Numbered from the stretch's first letter, positions 1 to 9,382 are shown. The stretch is 64,000 nucleotides of DNA from CAWHQZ01 sp963831645 (GCA_963831645.1 CAWHQZ010000006.1:310001-374000); one strand, 5' to 3'. The notes: a model not told the origin generated them from the letters alone. Made by a program: numbers and translations.

Positions 1-1899
1 AAGGTCCAGCATGAAGAGCGCCAGCTCTTGGGACGACAGCTTGCCGGCCACCGGTGCCGTGGCGCCGGACACCCGTTGCGTGCCGGTGGTCTCAAGCGAG
101 AAGTCGAGGAGCGCGCTTGCCGGATCGGTCCAGCCGACCGTCGCACTCATCCAACCGGTCGGCGCGTCCGTGCCGCCGAAAAGGTTGGTCTCAAAATTGG
201 CGGCATAGGGATCGGGCAGCGTCGGCAAGACCGAGTACGATTGGAATCTGAGGCTGAGGGTGCCGGAAGCGAGGCCCGTTTCTCCGAGCGGTCCGGTCAC
301 CCACAGGGCCGCCGGCGAGCGCACCTTGAGCAGGAGATTTTCCAGCGCGAGCGCGAAGAACGGCTTCTGCACCGCCGCCGCATCGATTCCGAACAGATAG
401 ACGGTGGTTCCAGAGCTGTTTTCCACCAGCGCCAGGATTGCGCCCGGCATCTGGACAGCGAAGCGGGCGCCATCCGCGGCAACCGGCCGGTCGAGATGAG
501 CCGCGGCCCGGCCGAGAACCAGCACGGCCTCCATCTGCGCGGAACTGATGTAATAGAGTGTCGTGCCGGCCGGCGCCTCGAATGTCGCGCGCGAACGGCG
601 GCCAGTGCTTGGCTCGTCCCACAGCGGAAGATCCTGCGTCACGGGATCGACCGAAGTCTCAGTGATGATAGTGATCACGTTGGGGGCCAATTGCAGCTTG
701 GGCTTGGCGAGCACGACTGGCGCCGGCTGGGCGCTCCACTTGGCGCTCAGGCCGCCGCCTAGCTCCAGCCATAGCGCGCCCGTGCCATTCGCCTGCCCGA
801 GCTTGTCCGGCATCGTAACCGTGGTGAGGACGGACCAGCCGGCCCGCACGATCGGCGCCTCCGGCCCGCATTGGAATAGTTTCGACTGCTGCTCCGCGAA
901 CCCGAACGAACTGATCGAGGCGTTGCAAGGAACCACGATCGATTGCGTCGCGGCATCGTGGAACGCGCCATCCGCGGACCGCTTCAGCGTGGCCGAGTTG
1001 CCGTAGGCCTTCAGGGTGCTGTCTGCGAGCGCGATCGATTTCAGGCCGGCCGAGCCGAATTCGAAGCCAAGTATGGGCGGTAGCGCGATCTGCGCATCCC
1101 CTCCGGCACCTCCGGGGACTGCAGTAACTGGCGCCGGGACATCGAGCGTGAGCTGCAGGCTCGCTTTCCACGCGCCACTGACCACAATCGCCTGATCGTG
1201 GGATTGGGTCGTTCCGCTGAGGGTCAGCCTTCCGCCTTTGATCTTGACGCCGATGAACTCATTGCTTGGCCGTCCCGGGATCAGCACGTTCGTTGGTATC
1301 CAAGCGCTGCCGGCGGCGAGCTTCAATCCCGCGCGCACCGGCACCGTGGTGCCGCGCATCGGAAGCAGCAACATCAGCCTCGGCGGCAGATACGGATTCT
1401 GCGACCGCCACAGCAGGCTTACCAATTTAACGGGCTGGAAGATGTCGATCCAGATCGCCTCATTCCGCTGGTTGAGGAACGGCCCGTGCGATCGGATCGG
1501 CGCTTGGCCACGCGCCCATTCCGGCGTCAACGGGCCGGCGGAAATATCGATCGGCAAGGTGCGGATTGAAGCCAGCGCGCTGACCGGACGGCCCGGCGGT
1601 CGCGGCCTCGTCGGCGTCGGTGTCTGGCGCATCTGCTGCTGCACGATGCGGTGCGCCGCGCCCGGCAGCAGGATGGAGGAGGGAAACGCCTCCACCCTGC
1701 GCGCGCGCCCGGCGAGAACGGTCGAGAGCAGCGGCTGATGCAGCGGCGGCAAAAAGAGATCACTGGTCTGGCCGCCGCCGAGCGCCAGCTCAACGTCAGC
1801 GAGAGCAGTTTGCAATTGCTTTTCGCTTGTGCCCCTAGCCGGCCGCAGAGAACCCACAATCTCCTGCGGCCACTCAGCACTTTCGAGCGGTTCGGCCAT
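1..1899 (-). CDS. large unrecognised protein, 3' end beyond the window
   Basis: One frame stays open from an ATG at 1899 to the left edge, giving 633 codons with no stop. A TGA lies two codons upstream of that ATG, so the start is well defined. The product begins MAEPLESAEW and has no signal peptide or obvious membrane span. It is rich in Ala, Leu, Pro and Gly and alternates short polar and hydrophobic stretches, with a Pro/Arg-rich segment near residues 94-104. The later part reads like repeated beta-strand sandwich segments. I recognise no catalytic motif and no family. The Pro- and Ala-rich make-up and the lack of cysteine clusters fit a structural or tail-fibre-like protein as well as any enzyme, but that is only a guess. 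The long open frame and normal codon use support a real gene. The next gene region to its right is degraded, so no operon partner is visible. Confidence 0.72.
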   Translation of the reverse strand, partial: MAEPLESAEWPQEIVGSLRPARGTSEKQLQTALADVELALGGGQTSDLFLPPLHQPLLSTVLAGRARRVEAFPSSILLPGAAHRIVQQQMRQTPTPTRPRPPGRPVSALASIRTLPIDISAGPLTPEWARGQAPIRSHGPFLNQRNEAIWIDIFQPVKLVSLLWRSQNPYLPPRLMLLLPMRGTTVPVRAGLKLAAGSAWIPTNVLIPGRPSNEFIGVKIKGGRLTLSGTTQSHDQAIVVSGAWKASLQLTLDVPAPVTAVPGGAGGDAQIALPPILGFEFGSAGLKSIALADSTLKAYGNSATLKRSADGAFHDAATQSIVVPCNASISSFGFAEQQSKLFQCGPEAPIVRAGWSVLTTVTMPDKLGQANGTGALWLELGGGLSAKWSAQPAPVVLAKPKLQLAPNVITIITETSVDPVTQDLPLWDEPSTGRRSRATFEAPAGTTLYYISSAQMEAVLVLGRAAAHLDRPVAADGARFAVQMPGAILALVENSSGTTVYLFGIDAAAVQKPFFALALENLLLKVRSPAALWVTGPLGETGLASGTLSLRFQSYSVLPTLPDPYAANFETNLFGGTDAPTGWMSATVGWTDPASALLDFSLETTGTQRVSGATAPVAGKLSSQELALFMLDL

Positions 1900-2151
1900 G
1901 GTTCACCCCGCCACAACGGGCGCCCCGCGCGGAGCGAACCTCGCACCAACGCAGTCCCCACAGCGCTCCGGCAAGAATCGTGGATTTCAATATGCGTGCC
2001 GACAGCGCGGCTCAAACCTTTGCAAAAATTCTACACTCGATACTTGCAGTCAGCAAGCGACCAAAAGTCATGTGTCGATAGCACACGATATGACTGGTTG
2101 TTATAGCGCACGATCTGTCCGGTTTTTGAATCGTTCCAAACGAGGGAGCGA

Positions 2152-2360
2152 GGATGCGACGGACAAAGGTGGCGCAAGGACTGAGACGGAAGTAGTTCGA
2201 AACGGTAAAGGGGCGCTGGGCGGGGGGGTCGATCCCCGCGGACGCGGGGACAGACGGAGGCTGGGGAGATCCTGGGGGTGAGCGAGCGGACCTTCCGGCG
2301 GGGTTGAACGATTGACGGCTGGGCAAGCCGTCGCCCAAGCGGGTTCCCGAGGGCTGGACG
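2152..2360 (+). pseudogene. decayed N-terminal remnant of an ISNCY-type transposase
   Basis: Two short peptides in different plus frames match the N-terminal helix-turn-helix region that I recall from ISNCY-family transposases. At 2257-2301 the reading is EAGEILGVSERTFRR. At 2301-2348 it is GLND, a stop, then RLGKPSPKRVP. In intact relatives these pieces are joined as a run like ERTFRRW followed by a GLxDRRLGKPSPKR segment. Here a short deletion, a frame change and a stop separate them. A weaker match (FETVKGRW) sits just upstream near 2196-2219. No catalytic DDE part is present downstream, so this is a relic and not a working element. No terminal inverted repeats or target duplication were found. 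Confidence 0.62.
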
Positions 2361-2477
2361 CGCAACCGCGCCCCGCAGCCGTGTTGGCATAATCCGGCAC
2401 TCCCTGGCGTCTCCCAAGGGCGGGATTACGAGACTCTTAAATCGGGCCGTCAGGGCTATTACCATTAGGAATCTCGG

Positions 2478-2504
2478 CGGGAGGCCTTGAAAAAAGGCCT
2501 CCCG
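2478..2504. repeat. perfect 11-bp inverted repeat, possible terminator
   Basis: The arms CGGGAGGCCTT and AAGGCCTCCCG pair perfectly around a five-base loop (gaaaa). No U-run follows on the plus strand, so it is not a classical intrinsic terminator in that direction. It lies between the transposase relic and greA and could be an old IS-associated terminator or a transcript-stabilising stem. Confidence 0.5.
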
Positions 2505-2649
2505 CGGTTGTTGGGGCCACGCGTGACATGCCGGGCGCCGTTGAAGAGCGGCTTGAGGTAGTTCAGCGCCAAGGCCAAGACAACGTTAGGAAAATCCCCG
2601 TGGAGGCGCTTTGCGCCGGCAGTGATGGCTATTTGATGGATTTAGAGTC

Positions 2650-3123
2650 ATGGAAAAGGTTCCGATGACCTCGCTGGGCCACCAGGCGATGCTGAATGAA
2701 ATCAAGCATCTGAAGTCGGTGGAACGGCCGCGCATTATCAAGGCGATTACCGATGCCCGCTCGCACGGTGATCTGGCAGAAAATGCCGAGTACCATGCCG
2801 CCAAGGAGCAGCAGGGTTGGCTCGAGGCGCGCGTCGCGGAGCTCGAGGACAAGGTGTCGCGCGCCGAAGTCATCGATGTGACCAGGTTGTCCGGTGATAC
2901 GGTAAAATTCGGAGCTAAGGTAACCCTTGTCGACGAAGATACCGAAGACGAGTCCGCATATCAGATCGTCGGCGAATTCGAAGCTGACGTGAAAAAGGGC
3001 AAGATCTCGATCACCTCGCCGATCGCCCGCGCGATCATCGGCAAGAAGAAGGGCGATTCCGTCGAGGTCATGACGCCGGGCGGCGGCAAGAGCTACGAGA
3101 TCCTGCGCATCAGGTACCGGTAG
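2650..3123 (+). CDS. greA: transcription elongation factor GreA
   Basis: The 157-residue product matches GreA along its whole length and at the usual size. The N-terminal coiled-coil part carries the HGDLAENAEYHAAKEQQG segment near residues 38-55, which is the hallmark acidic tip region of Gre factors. The C-terminal FKBP-like domain has VTLVDEDTEDE and ends in SPIARAIIGKKKGDSVEV followed by a terminal YEILRI. GreA enters the RNA polymerase secondary channel and stimulates cleavage of backtracked transcripts. The start MEKVPMT is the standard alphaproteobacterial one. The gene stands alone, with an IS relic upstream and a convergent Lrp-type gene 13 bases downstream. Confidence 0.97.
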   Translation: MEKVPMTSLGHQAMLNEIKHLKSVERPRIIKAITDARSHGDLAENAEYHAAKEQQGWLEARVAELEDKVSRAEVIDVTRLSGDTVKFGAKVTLVDEDTEDESAYQIVGEFEADVKKGKISITSPIARAIIGKKKGDSVEVMTPGGGKSYEILRIRYR

Positions 3124-3136
3124 AGCGCCGGCGCTT

Positions 3137-3631
3137 TCAGCGCGGCGTCGCACCTTTTTGTGCCAGCGGAACACCCGGCTCGTATTTGGAAACCCGCAAA
3201 GTGAGGGTGGTCTTCACACTGTCGACGTTCGGCGCTTTGGTCAGATCGTGGATGACGAATTCCTGGGCAGTGTGCAGATCTCTGGCCACGCACTTCAGGA
3301 TGAAGTCGACCTCGCCCGACAGCATGTAGCATTCGCGCACGATCGGCCACTGCCGAACCTGCTGCTCGAAAGCCACCAGATCGGCCTCGGCCTGGCTGTG
3401 CAGCCCCACCATCGCGAACATCGTGAGATCGAACCCCAGCTTCGAGGCATCCAGAACTGCCCGGTACGAGGCGATGATCCCCTGTTCCTCGAGCGTTCTC
3501 ACCCGGCGAAGGCATGGCGGGGGTGAGATGCCTACCCGGCGCGCAAGCTCGACATTGGTCATTCGCCCGTCGGCCTGGAGTTCCTGGAGAATGCGCCAGT
3601 CCGTATTGTCGAGCCTGAATCCGCGCGCCAT
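3137..3631 (-). CDS. Lrp/AsnC family transcriptional regulator
   Basis: This 164-residue protein has the two-part Lrp layout. Residues about 6-60 form a winged helix-turn-helix beginning LDNTDWRILQELQADGRMTN, with NVELARRVGISPPPCLRRV as the recognition segment. Residues about 70-150 form the RAM ligand-binding and oligomerisation domain. The length fits local Lrp regulators of amino-acid or redox genes. It is divergent from trxB with roughly 200 bases between them, and convergent with greA. The target is not evident; autoregulation and control of the divergent trxB-lysR pair are possible inferences. The ligand cannot be read from the sequence. Confidence 0.93.
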   Translation of the reverse strand: MARGFRLDNTDWRILQELQADGRMTNVELARRVGISPPPCLRRVRTLEEQGIIASYRAVLDASKLGFDLTMFAMVGLHSQAEADLVAFEQQVRQWPIVRECYMLSGEVDFILKCVARDLHTAQEFVIHDLTKAPNVDSVKTTLTLRVSKYEPGVPLAQKGATPR

Positions 3632-3836
3632 GCCCAGCTTCCTTCACTTCCTGCGTTCGGATATGTCAGGTGTTCCAGCAGAAAGCAGCAATAAAATTTC
3701 AAGGCGAACCGCTGTTGATCCGAACCGCGATTTGCCGCAAACCAGAGACAGATATGCTTTTTTCACATGGATCAAGGCTGCCAGGGAGAACCGATGCGCG
3801 ATCTCCTTCGGGCAGCGGAGTTCTGAGGTTTCCAGA

Positions 3837-4799
3837 ATGACCAATAAACACAGCAAGCTCGTGATCCTCGGCTCCGGGCCGGCCGGCTATGCAGCCGCCA
3901 TATATGGCGCGCGCGCCATGCTGAGGCCGCTGCTGATTCAGGGCATCCAACCCGGCGGCCAACTCACGATTACCACCGACGTGGAGAACTACCCGGGCTT
4001 CGCCGATGTCATTCAGGGGCCATGGCTGATGGAGCAGATGCGCCTCCAGGCTGCCCATGTCGGCACCGATGTGGTTTCCGATCACATCGTCGAGGCAAAT
4101 CTGCGCTCCCGCCCGTTCGAGCTGAAGGGCGATAGCGGCGCCCGTTACACCGGCGAGGCGCTGGTCATCTGTACCGGAGCGCAGGCAAAGTGGCTGGGGT
4201 CCCCCGGCGAAGAAGCGTACAAGGGCTTTGGCGTTTCCGCCTGCGCCACGTGCGACGGCTTCTTTTATCGCGACAGGAAGGTGCTGGTCGTCGGCGGGGG
4301 CAACACGGCCGTCGAGGAGGCTCTGTTCCTCACCCGGTTTGCACGCGAAGTGGTCGTCGTCCACCGTCGCGATGCGTTTCGAGCGGAAAAAATTCTACAG
4401 AACCGCCTGTTTGCCAACCGGAAGATCAGCGTGCTGTGGAATACGACGCTCGAAACGGTGCTCGGCACGGAAGCTCCCAAAGGCGTTGTCGGAGCACGGC
4501 TCCAGAACGTCGTCACCGGGGCGCTGAGTGAGGTTACTTGCGACGGCATATTCATCGCGATCGGTCACAGCCCGGCCACCGCACTCTTCTCTGGCCAGCT
4601 GCCGATGACTCCGGCGGGCTATCTCCTCACCGGCGACCGTTCGACGGCCACCTCGATACCCGGCGTGTTCGCGGCCGGCGACGTGACCGACGATGTCTAC
4701 CGGCAGGCGGTGACCGCCGCCGGCATGGGCTGCATGGCCGCCCTCGAGGCGGAGAAATACCTCGCCCATGACGCCCAGCTGAGTGCGGCGGCCGAATGA
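3837..4799 (+). CDS. trxB: thioredoxin reductase (NADPH)
   Basis: From the ATG at 3837 the product is 320 residues, the normal size for bacterial low-molecular-weight thioredoxin reductase. A GAGG ribosome site lies just upstream. The open frame continues further 5', but those codons do not look like the family. The FAD-binding GSGPAG is at residues 12-17. The redox-active CATC has cysteines at 136 and 139. The NADPH-binding GGGNTAVEEA follows, and the C-terminal FAD site reads GVFAAGDVTDD. The enzyme moves electrons from NADPH to thioredoxin in the cytoplasm. Its stop overlaps the lysR start in ATGA, so the two are probably cotranscribed. Confidence 0.96.
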   Translation: MTNKHSKLVILGSGPAGYAAAIYGARAMLRPLLIQGIQPGGQLTITTDVENYPGFADVIQGPWLMEQMRLQAAHVGTDVVSDHIVEANLRSRPFELKGDSGARYTGEALVICTGAQAKWLGSPGEEAYKGFGVSACATCDGFFYRDRKVLVVGGGNTAVEEALFLTRFAREVVVVHRRDAFRAEKILQNRLFANRKISVLWNTTLETVLGTEAPKGVVGARLQNVVTGALSEVTCDGIFIAIGHSPATALFSGQLPMTPAGYLLTGDRSTATSIPGVFAAGDVTDDVYRQAVTAAGMGCMAALEAEKYLAHDAQLSAAAE

Positions 4800-5710
4800 A
4801 CCTGCAATCTCCGCCCGCGGCGATGGATTGGGACCGGCTACGCATCTTTCATTCGGTCGCCGATGCCGGCAGCTTCACCCATGCCGGCCATGACCTGGGA
4901 TTGTCGCAGTCGGCGGTCAGCCGGCAGATCAGCGCCCTCGAACAGGAGCTGAACGTTTCGCTCTTTCACCGTCACGCCCGCGGCCTGATTCTCACCGAGC
5001 AGGGCGAAATGCTCTACCGCACCGCGCACGACGTGTTCACCAAGCTGGCGGCGGCGCAGGCCCGGCTCATGGATTCCAAGGACAAGCCGACCGGCGAATT
5101 GCGCATTACCACTACGGTCGGCCTCGGCTCCATCTGGCTGACGCCGCGCATTGCCGAGTTCATCGAGCTCTTTCCCGAGATCAACGTCGTGCTTCTCCTC
5201 GAAGACCGCGAGCTCGATCTGTCGATGCGCGAGGCCGACGTCGCCATAAGATTGCGCCGTCCGGTTCAGCCCGACCTCGTGCAGCGCAAGCTGTTCACGG
5301 TGCACCACCATGTCTACGCGTCGAGCGACTACATTCGGCGCAAGGGACTGCCCAAGGAGCTGGCCGATCTCGACGAGCACAACATCATCGCGTTTGGCTC
5401 CACGACCGGCTTCTGGACCAACATCAACTGGCTGGAAACGGCGGGACTGGCGCCGGGCGACCACCGCCGGTCCACGCTCAAGGTAAACAACGTCTATGGC
5501 CTCAGGCGGGCCGTCGAAACCGGCCTCGGCATAGCATCCCTGCCCGACTACATCGTGACCAAGGAGTCCGGACTGGTGCAGATTCAAATTCCGGCCGAAA
5601 CGCCGTCGTTTGACAGCTACTTCGTCTACCCGGAGGAACTGCGGGATTCCAAACGGGTCGCCGTGTTTCGTGATTTCCTGGTGTCCAAGGCCAAGGAATG
5701 GAGTTTCTGA
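4796..5710 (+). CDS. LysR family transcriptional regulator
   Basis: The 304-residue protein has the standard LysR form. The N-terminal winged helix-turn-helix reads MDWDRLRIFHSVADAGSFT, then LGLSQSAVSRQISALEQEL. A linker helix and a periplasmic-binding-like effector domain follow. It overlaps trxB by four bases (ATGA), an arrangement common in Rhizobiales, so it is likely translated with it. Because it is the second gene of an operon and not divergent from a target, its regulon is not obvious. A hairpin terminator lies about 120 bases after its stop. Confidence 0.94.
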   Translation: MNLQSPPAAMDWDRLRIFHSVADAGSFTHAGHDLGLSQSAVSRQISALEQELNVSLFHRHARGLILTEQGEMLYRTAHDVFTKLAAAQARLMDSKDKPTGELRITTTVGLGSIWLTPRIAEFIELFPEINVVLLLEDRELDLSMREADVAIRLRRPVQPDLVQRKLFTVHHHVYASSDYIRRKGLPKELADLDEHNIIAFGSTTGFWTNINWLETAGLAPGDHRRSTLKVNNVYGLRRAVETGLGIASLPDYIVTKESGLVQIQIPAETPSFDSYFVYPEELRDSKRVAVFRDFLVSKAKEWSF

Positions 5711-5832
5711 ATCTAAACCTCCCGTATTGTGCGTGTGGTCGCGACAGCCACCCATCGCGACGAGATAGCACGGCGCTGTTCATGTTTCCCCGACAGCCGC
5801 TATCGCCCATCGGCCATCAGCCGGCGTGGAAT

Positions 5833-5858
5833 GGATTCTCCCGATCGAGAATCCTTTT
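5833..5858 (+). terminator. intrinsic terminator after trxB-lysR
   Basis: An 8-bp perfect stem (GGATTCTC with GAGAATCC) around the loop ccgatc is followed by TTTT. It sits between the convergent lysR and the MacB-like exporter gene, as expected for a terminator of the plus-strand operon. Confidence 0.72.
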
Positions 5859-5891
5859 CATCTCCTGGAAATGCGCCTCATCCAAGGTCCT

Positions 5892-7856
5892 TCAGTTACG
5901 AAATGCTTCAATGGGTTCCTGGCGGGCAGCACGCAGGGCCGGATATGTCCCCGACAGTGCGCCGATCACGCCGCCAATCAGTGGAGCGAGGAAAACTGCC
6001 GCTGGGTCCAGCACTGGCACCCAGGTCTCATAGGCTGAAACGGCAACGACGGCCATAACTCCCAAGCTGGCCCCGAGAATGCCACCGATCACCCCCATGG
6101 AAGCGCTCTCCACCAGGAACTGATTGGCGATGTGCCAGCGAGTTGCTCCAATGGCACGACGCAATCCGATCTCGCCCGTCCGCTCCATCACCGAGACAAG
6201 AGTGATGTTGGCAATGCCAATTGCACCAACGACCAAGGATAGACCTCCGAGCAGGAGGAACATGATGTTCACGTCACTTTGCACCTCGTCCCGAACACGC
6301 TTGAGTTCTCGAGGGATTTCGATCTTCAGAGCCCGCTCATCATCGGGCCGCAGCGCCAATCGGGCTTGCTCGGCAATCAACCGGGCCGCTCCGATCCTTG
6401 TCTCGACTACCACAGTGCCAGGCCCGGCTAATCCGAAGTCGCGACGCGCCGTCCCTTCCGGGATAATCACAGAGCCAAGTAACTCAGGCTTGCGTGCGAC
6501 ATCTCCCAAGATACCGACAACAAGATAGATGTGGTCGCCGATGAAAATTGCCGGAAGTTGGTCAAGGGCCACGATGCCGAGCCGGCGAGCAGCATCCGGA
6601 CCGAGAACCGCAACTCGATCCGCCCGATTCGAATGACCCAGATCGGGAAACCGTCCGGTCTGGAGGTCGGCTCGGACAGCTCGATACAGATCCGCGGATG
6701 CGGCATGAACCAATAGCTTGAGGGCGCTGGGCCTCAGAGGGTCTTTGACCGGCGAAGAACCAACCAGCGCATCCTTGATGTCGATCTCACTCAAGGTTCC
6801 CGCCGCAACGACGCCATTTAGGCGCCGAAGACGCGCCGGCGCATCCCAGGGAACTGCCGCGGGATCGATCAATCCTGTGGTAGTCGGCTTCGCCGTGACG
6901 AAGAGCTCGGTTGCGGCAACCTGGTCAAACTGGCTGATGATGCGATTGCCGGCGGTTCGCGTGAGACCGAGCGTCGCCACGAGGGCAGTGAGTCCGACGA
7001 CAACTCCCAACACCGTCAGCATCATACGACCCGGTCGGGCAAGCATTCCCGCAAGTGCTTCGCTCAACAGATCACGAATTGTGATTCCGGACCGGGACAC
7101 GCCGACACGACCCGCGGCCAATTGCGGAGCCGCTTTCTGTTTTTTCCGATCATTGCGTCGAGGGAGATCTGCAAGCCTGCCATCGACAATGTGCACGCGG
7201 CGGCTCGCCCGCTTGGCGACGTCTTTATCGTGAGTGACCACTACCAGCGTCAGACCATCCCGGTGCAAGGTCTCGAACAAATCGAAGATGCTGGCGGATG
7301 TCGTGGAATCCAAGTTTCCCGTCGGCTCGTCACAGAGCAGCAGACTTGGTGATCCCGCGAGCGCGCGTGCGATGGCCACCCTCTGCTGTTCTCCCCCGGA
7401 CAATTTCGTCGGCAGGAAGTCGGCGCGGTGACTGAGGCCAACCCGTTCAATGGCAGCCCGGGCGCGCTCTTCCCGGCCGCGACTGGAGTGTTTGCGGTAC
7501 ACCTCTGCCAGCATTACGTTTTCCAATGCCGTTCGATACGGCAGCAGCCGGAACGTTTGGAATACGAATCCGATGCGTTGGCTACGCAGACCTGCACGCT
7601 CGTTGTCGCCCAACTTGGTAGCGTCGATACCTTCAAAAAGATAGGTGCCGCTGGTTGGGCGGTCGAGGCAGCCGATGACGTGGAGCAGAGTTGATTTTCC
7701 GGCGCCGGATGGACCGGTGACCGACAGCCATTCGCCACGCTCGAGCAGGAGATCGACATCATCGAGCGCACGAACGGCGGGTTCGCTGCCATAAAGCTTC
7801 CCGACTTTGTTGAGTTCGAGCACCCGCGCATCGGTTCGCAGCGCGATAGGAGTCAT
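5892..7856 (-). CDS. MacB-like ABC exporter, fused ATPase and FtsX-type permease
   Basis: The 654-residue protein joins an N-terminal ABC ATPase to a C-terminal FtsX/MacB permease. Walker A is GPSGAGKS at 48-55. The signature LSGGEQQRVAIARAL and Walker B LLLCDEPTGNLDS follow. The permease part begins near residue 260, with one membrane span, a large periplasmic MacB core and three C-terminal spans. The motif EIGLRRAIGATRWHI before the second span is typical of the family. MacB proteins work by mechanotransmission on periplasmic substrates and do not move cargo through the membrane. Its start overlaps the adaptor gene stop in ATGA, so it is the third cistron of the operon from 10350 down to 5892. 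No outer-membrane TolC-type gene is nearby. Confidence 0.92.
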   Translation of the reverse strand: MTPIALRTDARVLELNKVGKLYGSEPAVRALDDVDLLLERGEWLSVTGPSGAGKSTLLHVIGCLDRPTSGTYLFEGIDATKLGDNERAGLRSQRIGFVFQTFRLLPYRTALENVMLAEVYRKHSSRGREERARAAIERVGLSHRADFLPTKLSGGEQQRVAIARALAGSPSLLLCDEPTGNLDSTTSASIFDLFETLHRDGLTLVVVTHDKDVAKRASRRVHIVDGRLADLPRRNDRKKQKAAPQLAAGRVGVSRSGITIRDLLSEALAGMLARPGRMMLTVLGVVVGLTALVATLGLTRTAGNRIISQFDQVAATELFVTAKPTTTGLIDPAAVPWDAPARLRRLNGVVAAGTLSEIDIKDALVGSSPVKDPLRPSALKLLVHAASADLYRAVRADLQTGRFPDLGHSNRADRVAVLGPDAARRLGIVALDQLPAIFIGDHIYLVVGILGDVARKPELLGSVIIPEGTARRDFGLAGPGTVVVETRIGAARLIAEQARLALRPDDERALKIEIPRELKRVRDEVQSDVNIMFLLLGGLSLVVGAIGIANITLVSVMERTGEIGLRRAIGATRWHIANQFLVESASMGVIGGILGASLGVMAVVAVSAYETWVPVLDPAAVFLAPLIGGVIGALSGTYPALRAARQEPIEAFRN

Positions 7857-9382
7857 TGGGGTAGCGCAGGTGTCTTTTCGAGGCTTGTATAGCCGACGGC
7901 TACAAGCTGCCCCGGTTTGAGAGGTTCATCACGACTCGTCACTTCGACATAGCCGTCTGCAGCCAATCCAGGGTCGACGACGACATAGGTAAGCTTGCCG
8001 TTGTTGTCGACTTGAACTCTCGACGATCCATCGGCAGCGAGAGAAACTGCGCTCAACGGCACGGCCGTGACGGCCGTGTTGGTGGATTTTATGGGCACTG
8101 TGAGGCGTAGCGAGAAGCCGTCCAGCGGTACCGGCGTGTTGTCCACGCGAACCGCAAAGTAGATATGATAGCCGTCGACGCCATGGGTGCCGGGAGTATT
8201 CTCCACGAATTCGACAATGCCTTTGGTCTTGATCCCAACGGCCGGTTCGTCGACCAGGACCTCCATCCCGGGCTTAACCAGCGGCGCTGCCTCGAGCGAA
8301 AGAGAAGAATGAATCGTGATTTGGTTGTCTGTTACCGACATGACGGGCCCGCTGGCCGCATTGCCGACTACAGCCGTGACCTCTTGGACGCGTACCGGCA
8401 AGGCGGGAATGAAGACAATCTCGTCCAGCGGCAGCTGGTCACCAAGTTTGCGTTTTGCGGCGACAATCTCTCTCGCGAGCCTGTCGAGTCGCTCTGCTGC
8501 TTGTCGTGCATCGAACGCGCCTGCCCGTTTTGCCTCGACCGCAGCCCGAATCGTCAATTCACCTTCGGCTTGAGCTGCCTTCAACGCCGCCCGAGCCGCT
8601 TCGATCTTCCCTTCGATGGCCGAGCGCGATGTCTCCCCCTGCGGCGAGTTAGGCGCAAGGTCACGCTCAGCGATTCCGGCCTGAATTTCGGCAGTAGCTG
8701 CCTGCTCTGCGTGTCGTGCTTTGCTGCGTGCCGAAGCCAGGGCAAGATCGGCCACAGCGAGGGCACTGTCAGCCAGCATCTTGTTCTTTATGCCTTCCGT
8801 TAGGGCCAGTTCAAGGCTTTGAACATTTGCAAGCTGCTCGGAAGTCGGTCCAAATGGCGCGAATCCTGCCGAAAGGTACCACTTCTTCACTGCCGACCCG
8901 GTCCTCTCATCGTATGCTCCATCAGCTGGACCTGGATCGAAGCCAAGGTCTTTCAGTGCCTGCTGCAACTGCCGCACGTCAGAGCCAGAGATACCGGGCA
9001 CGAAGTCGCGATACGCGGGGATCTTGCCCTCTGCGACGAATACCGGGCGCCCGGAAATCGTGAACAGCACATCACCTGCCTTGAACTGCGTGTTGCGCGA
9101 TGGCAGCGTAGTGATCAATCCGACAGTGTTGGATTTTAGAACCGAGGGAGCCACGGAAATGGGTTGCGGCACACCATACCGGGCAGTACCTCGTGTGACG
9201 ATGTTGGTGCTGAGCACGCGCTCTTCGATGGGTACGAGAATCGGCGAGGGTGCCGGGGCCGCGGTTCGCGCCGCCACTTCCGCGGGAGATACAATGCGCG
9301 CTCCCGCTACCCATCCGCCTGCCGCGGCGGCGGCCAGCCCCGCGAGACTGCCAAGAAGGACAACCACTTGACTTCTGCGCAT
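7853..9382 (-). CDS. periplasmic adaptor with peptidoglycan-binding domain (MacA/HlyD-like)
   Basis: The 509-residue protein starts with an inner-membrane anchor or signal sequence (VVVLLGSLAGLAAAAAGGW). It then has a barrel-type beta region and a peptidoglycan-binding domain 1 near residues 130-170 (SGSDVRQLQQALKDLGFDPGPADG). A long Ala/Glu/Lys-rich coiled coil covers roughly 190-310, and C-terminal membrane-proximal beta domains complete it. This is the adaptor layout of MacA/HlyD-type efflux systems, with a cell-wall domain inserted. That form is familiar to me from actinobacterial MacB-like operons more than from Gram-negative ones. It overlaps the exporter gene by four bases and follows the secreted-protein gene by about 95 bases. 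Confidence 0.85.
   Translation of the reverse strand: MRRSQVVVLLGSLAGLAAAAAGGWVAGARIVSPAEVAARTAAPAPSPILVPIEERVLSTNIVTRGTARYGVPQPISVAPSVLKSNTVGLITTLPSRNTQFKAGDVLFTISGRPVFVAEGKIPAYRDFVPGISGSDVRQLQQALKDLGFDPGPADGAYDERTGSAVKKWYLSAGFAPFGPTSEQLANVQSLELALTEGIKNKMLADSALAVADLALASARSKARHAEQAATAEIQAGIAERDLAPNSPQGETSRSAIEGKIEAARAALKAAQAEGELTIRAAVEAKRAGAFDARQAAERLDRLAREIVAAKRKLGDQLPLDEIVFIPALPVRVQEVTAVVGNAASGPVMSVTDNQITIHSSLSLEAAPLVKPGMEVLVDEPAVGIKTKGIVEFVENTPGTHGVDGYHIYFAVRVDNTPVPLDGFSLRLTVPIKSTNTAVTAVPLSAVSLAADGSSRVQVDNNGKLTYVVVDPGLAADGYVEVTSRDEPLKPGQLVAVGYTSLEKTPALPQ

Larger units (their letters stand above)
1900..2649. other. gene-poor stretch between the left-edge gene and greA
   Basis: About 750 bases hold no intact gene. 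The visible contents are the divergent upstream region of the left-edge gene, a decayed transposase remnant near 2152-2360, a strong hairpin at 2478-2504, and the greA leader. Short open frames on both strands here show no conserved motif. I saw no tRNA-like fold or T-loop sequence. Confidence 0.6.

Noticed and set aside
28..1738. Plus-strand open frames in the first 1.7 kb
   Set aside because: A single minus-strand frame stays open over the whole stretch with sensible composition; the plus frames are broken and Arg/His-rich.
2380..2460. Possible tRNA or small RNA around 2380-2460
   Set aside because: No T-loop consensus, acceptor pairing or anticodon arm could be drawn; the hairpin at 2478 lacks a U-run.
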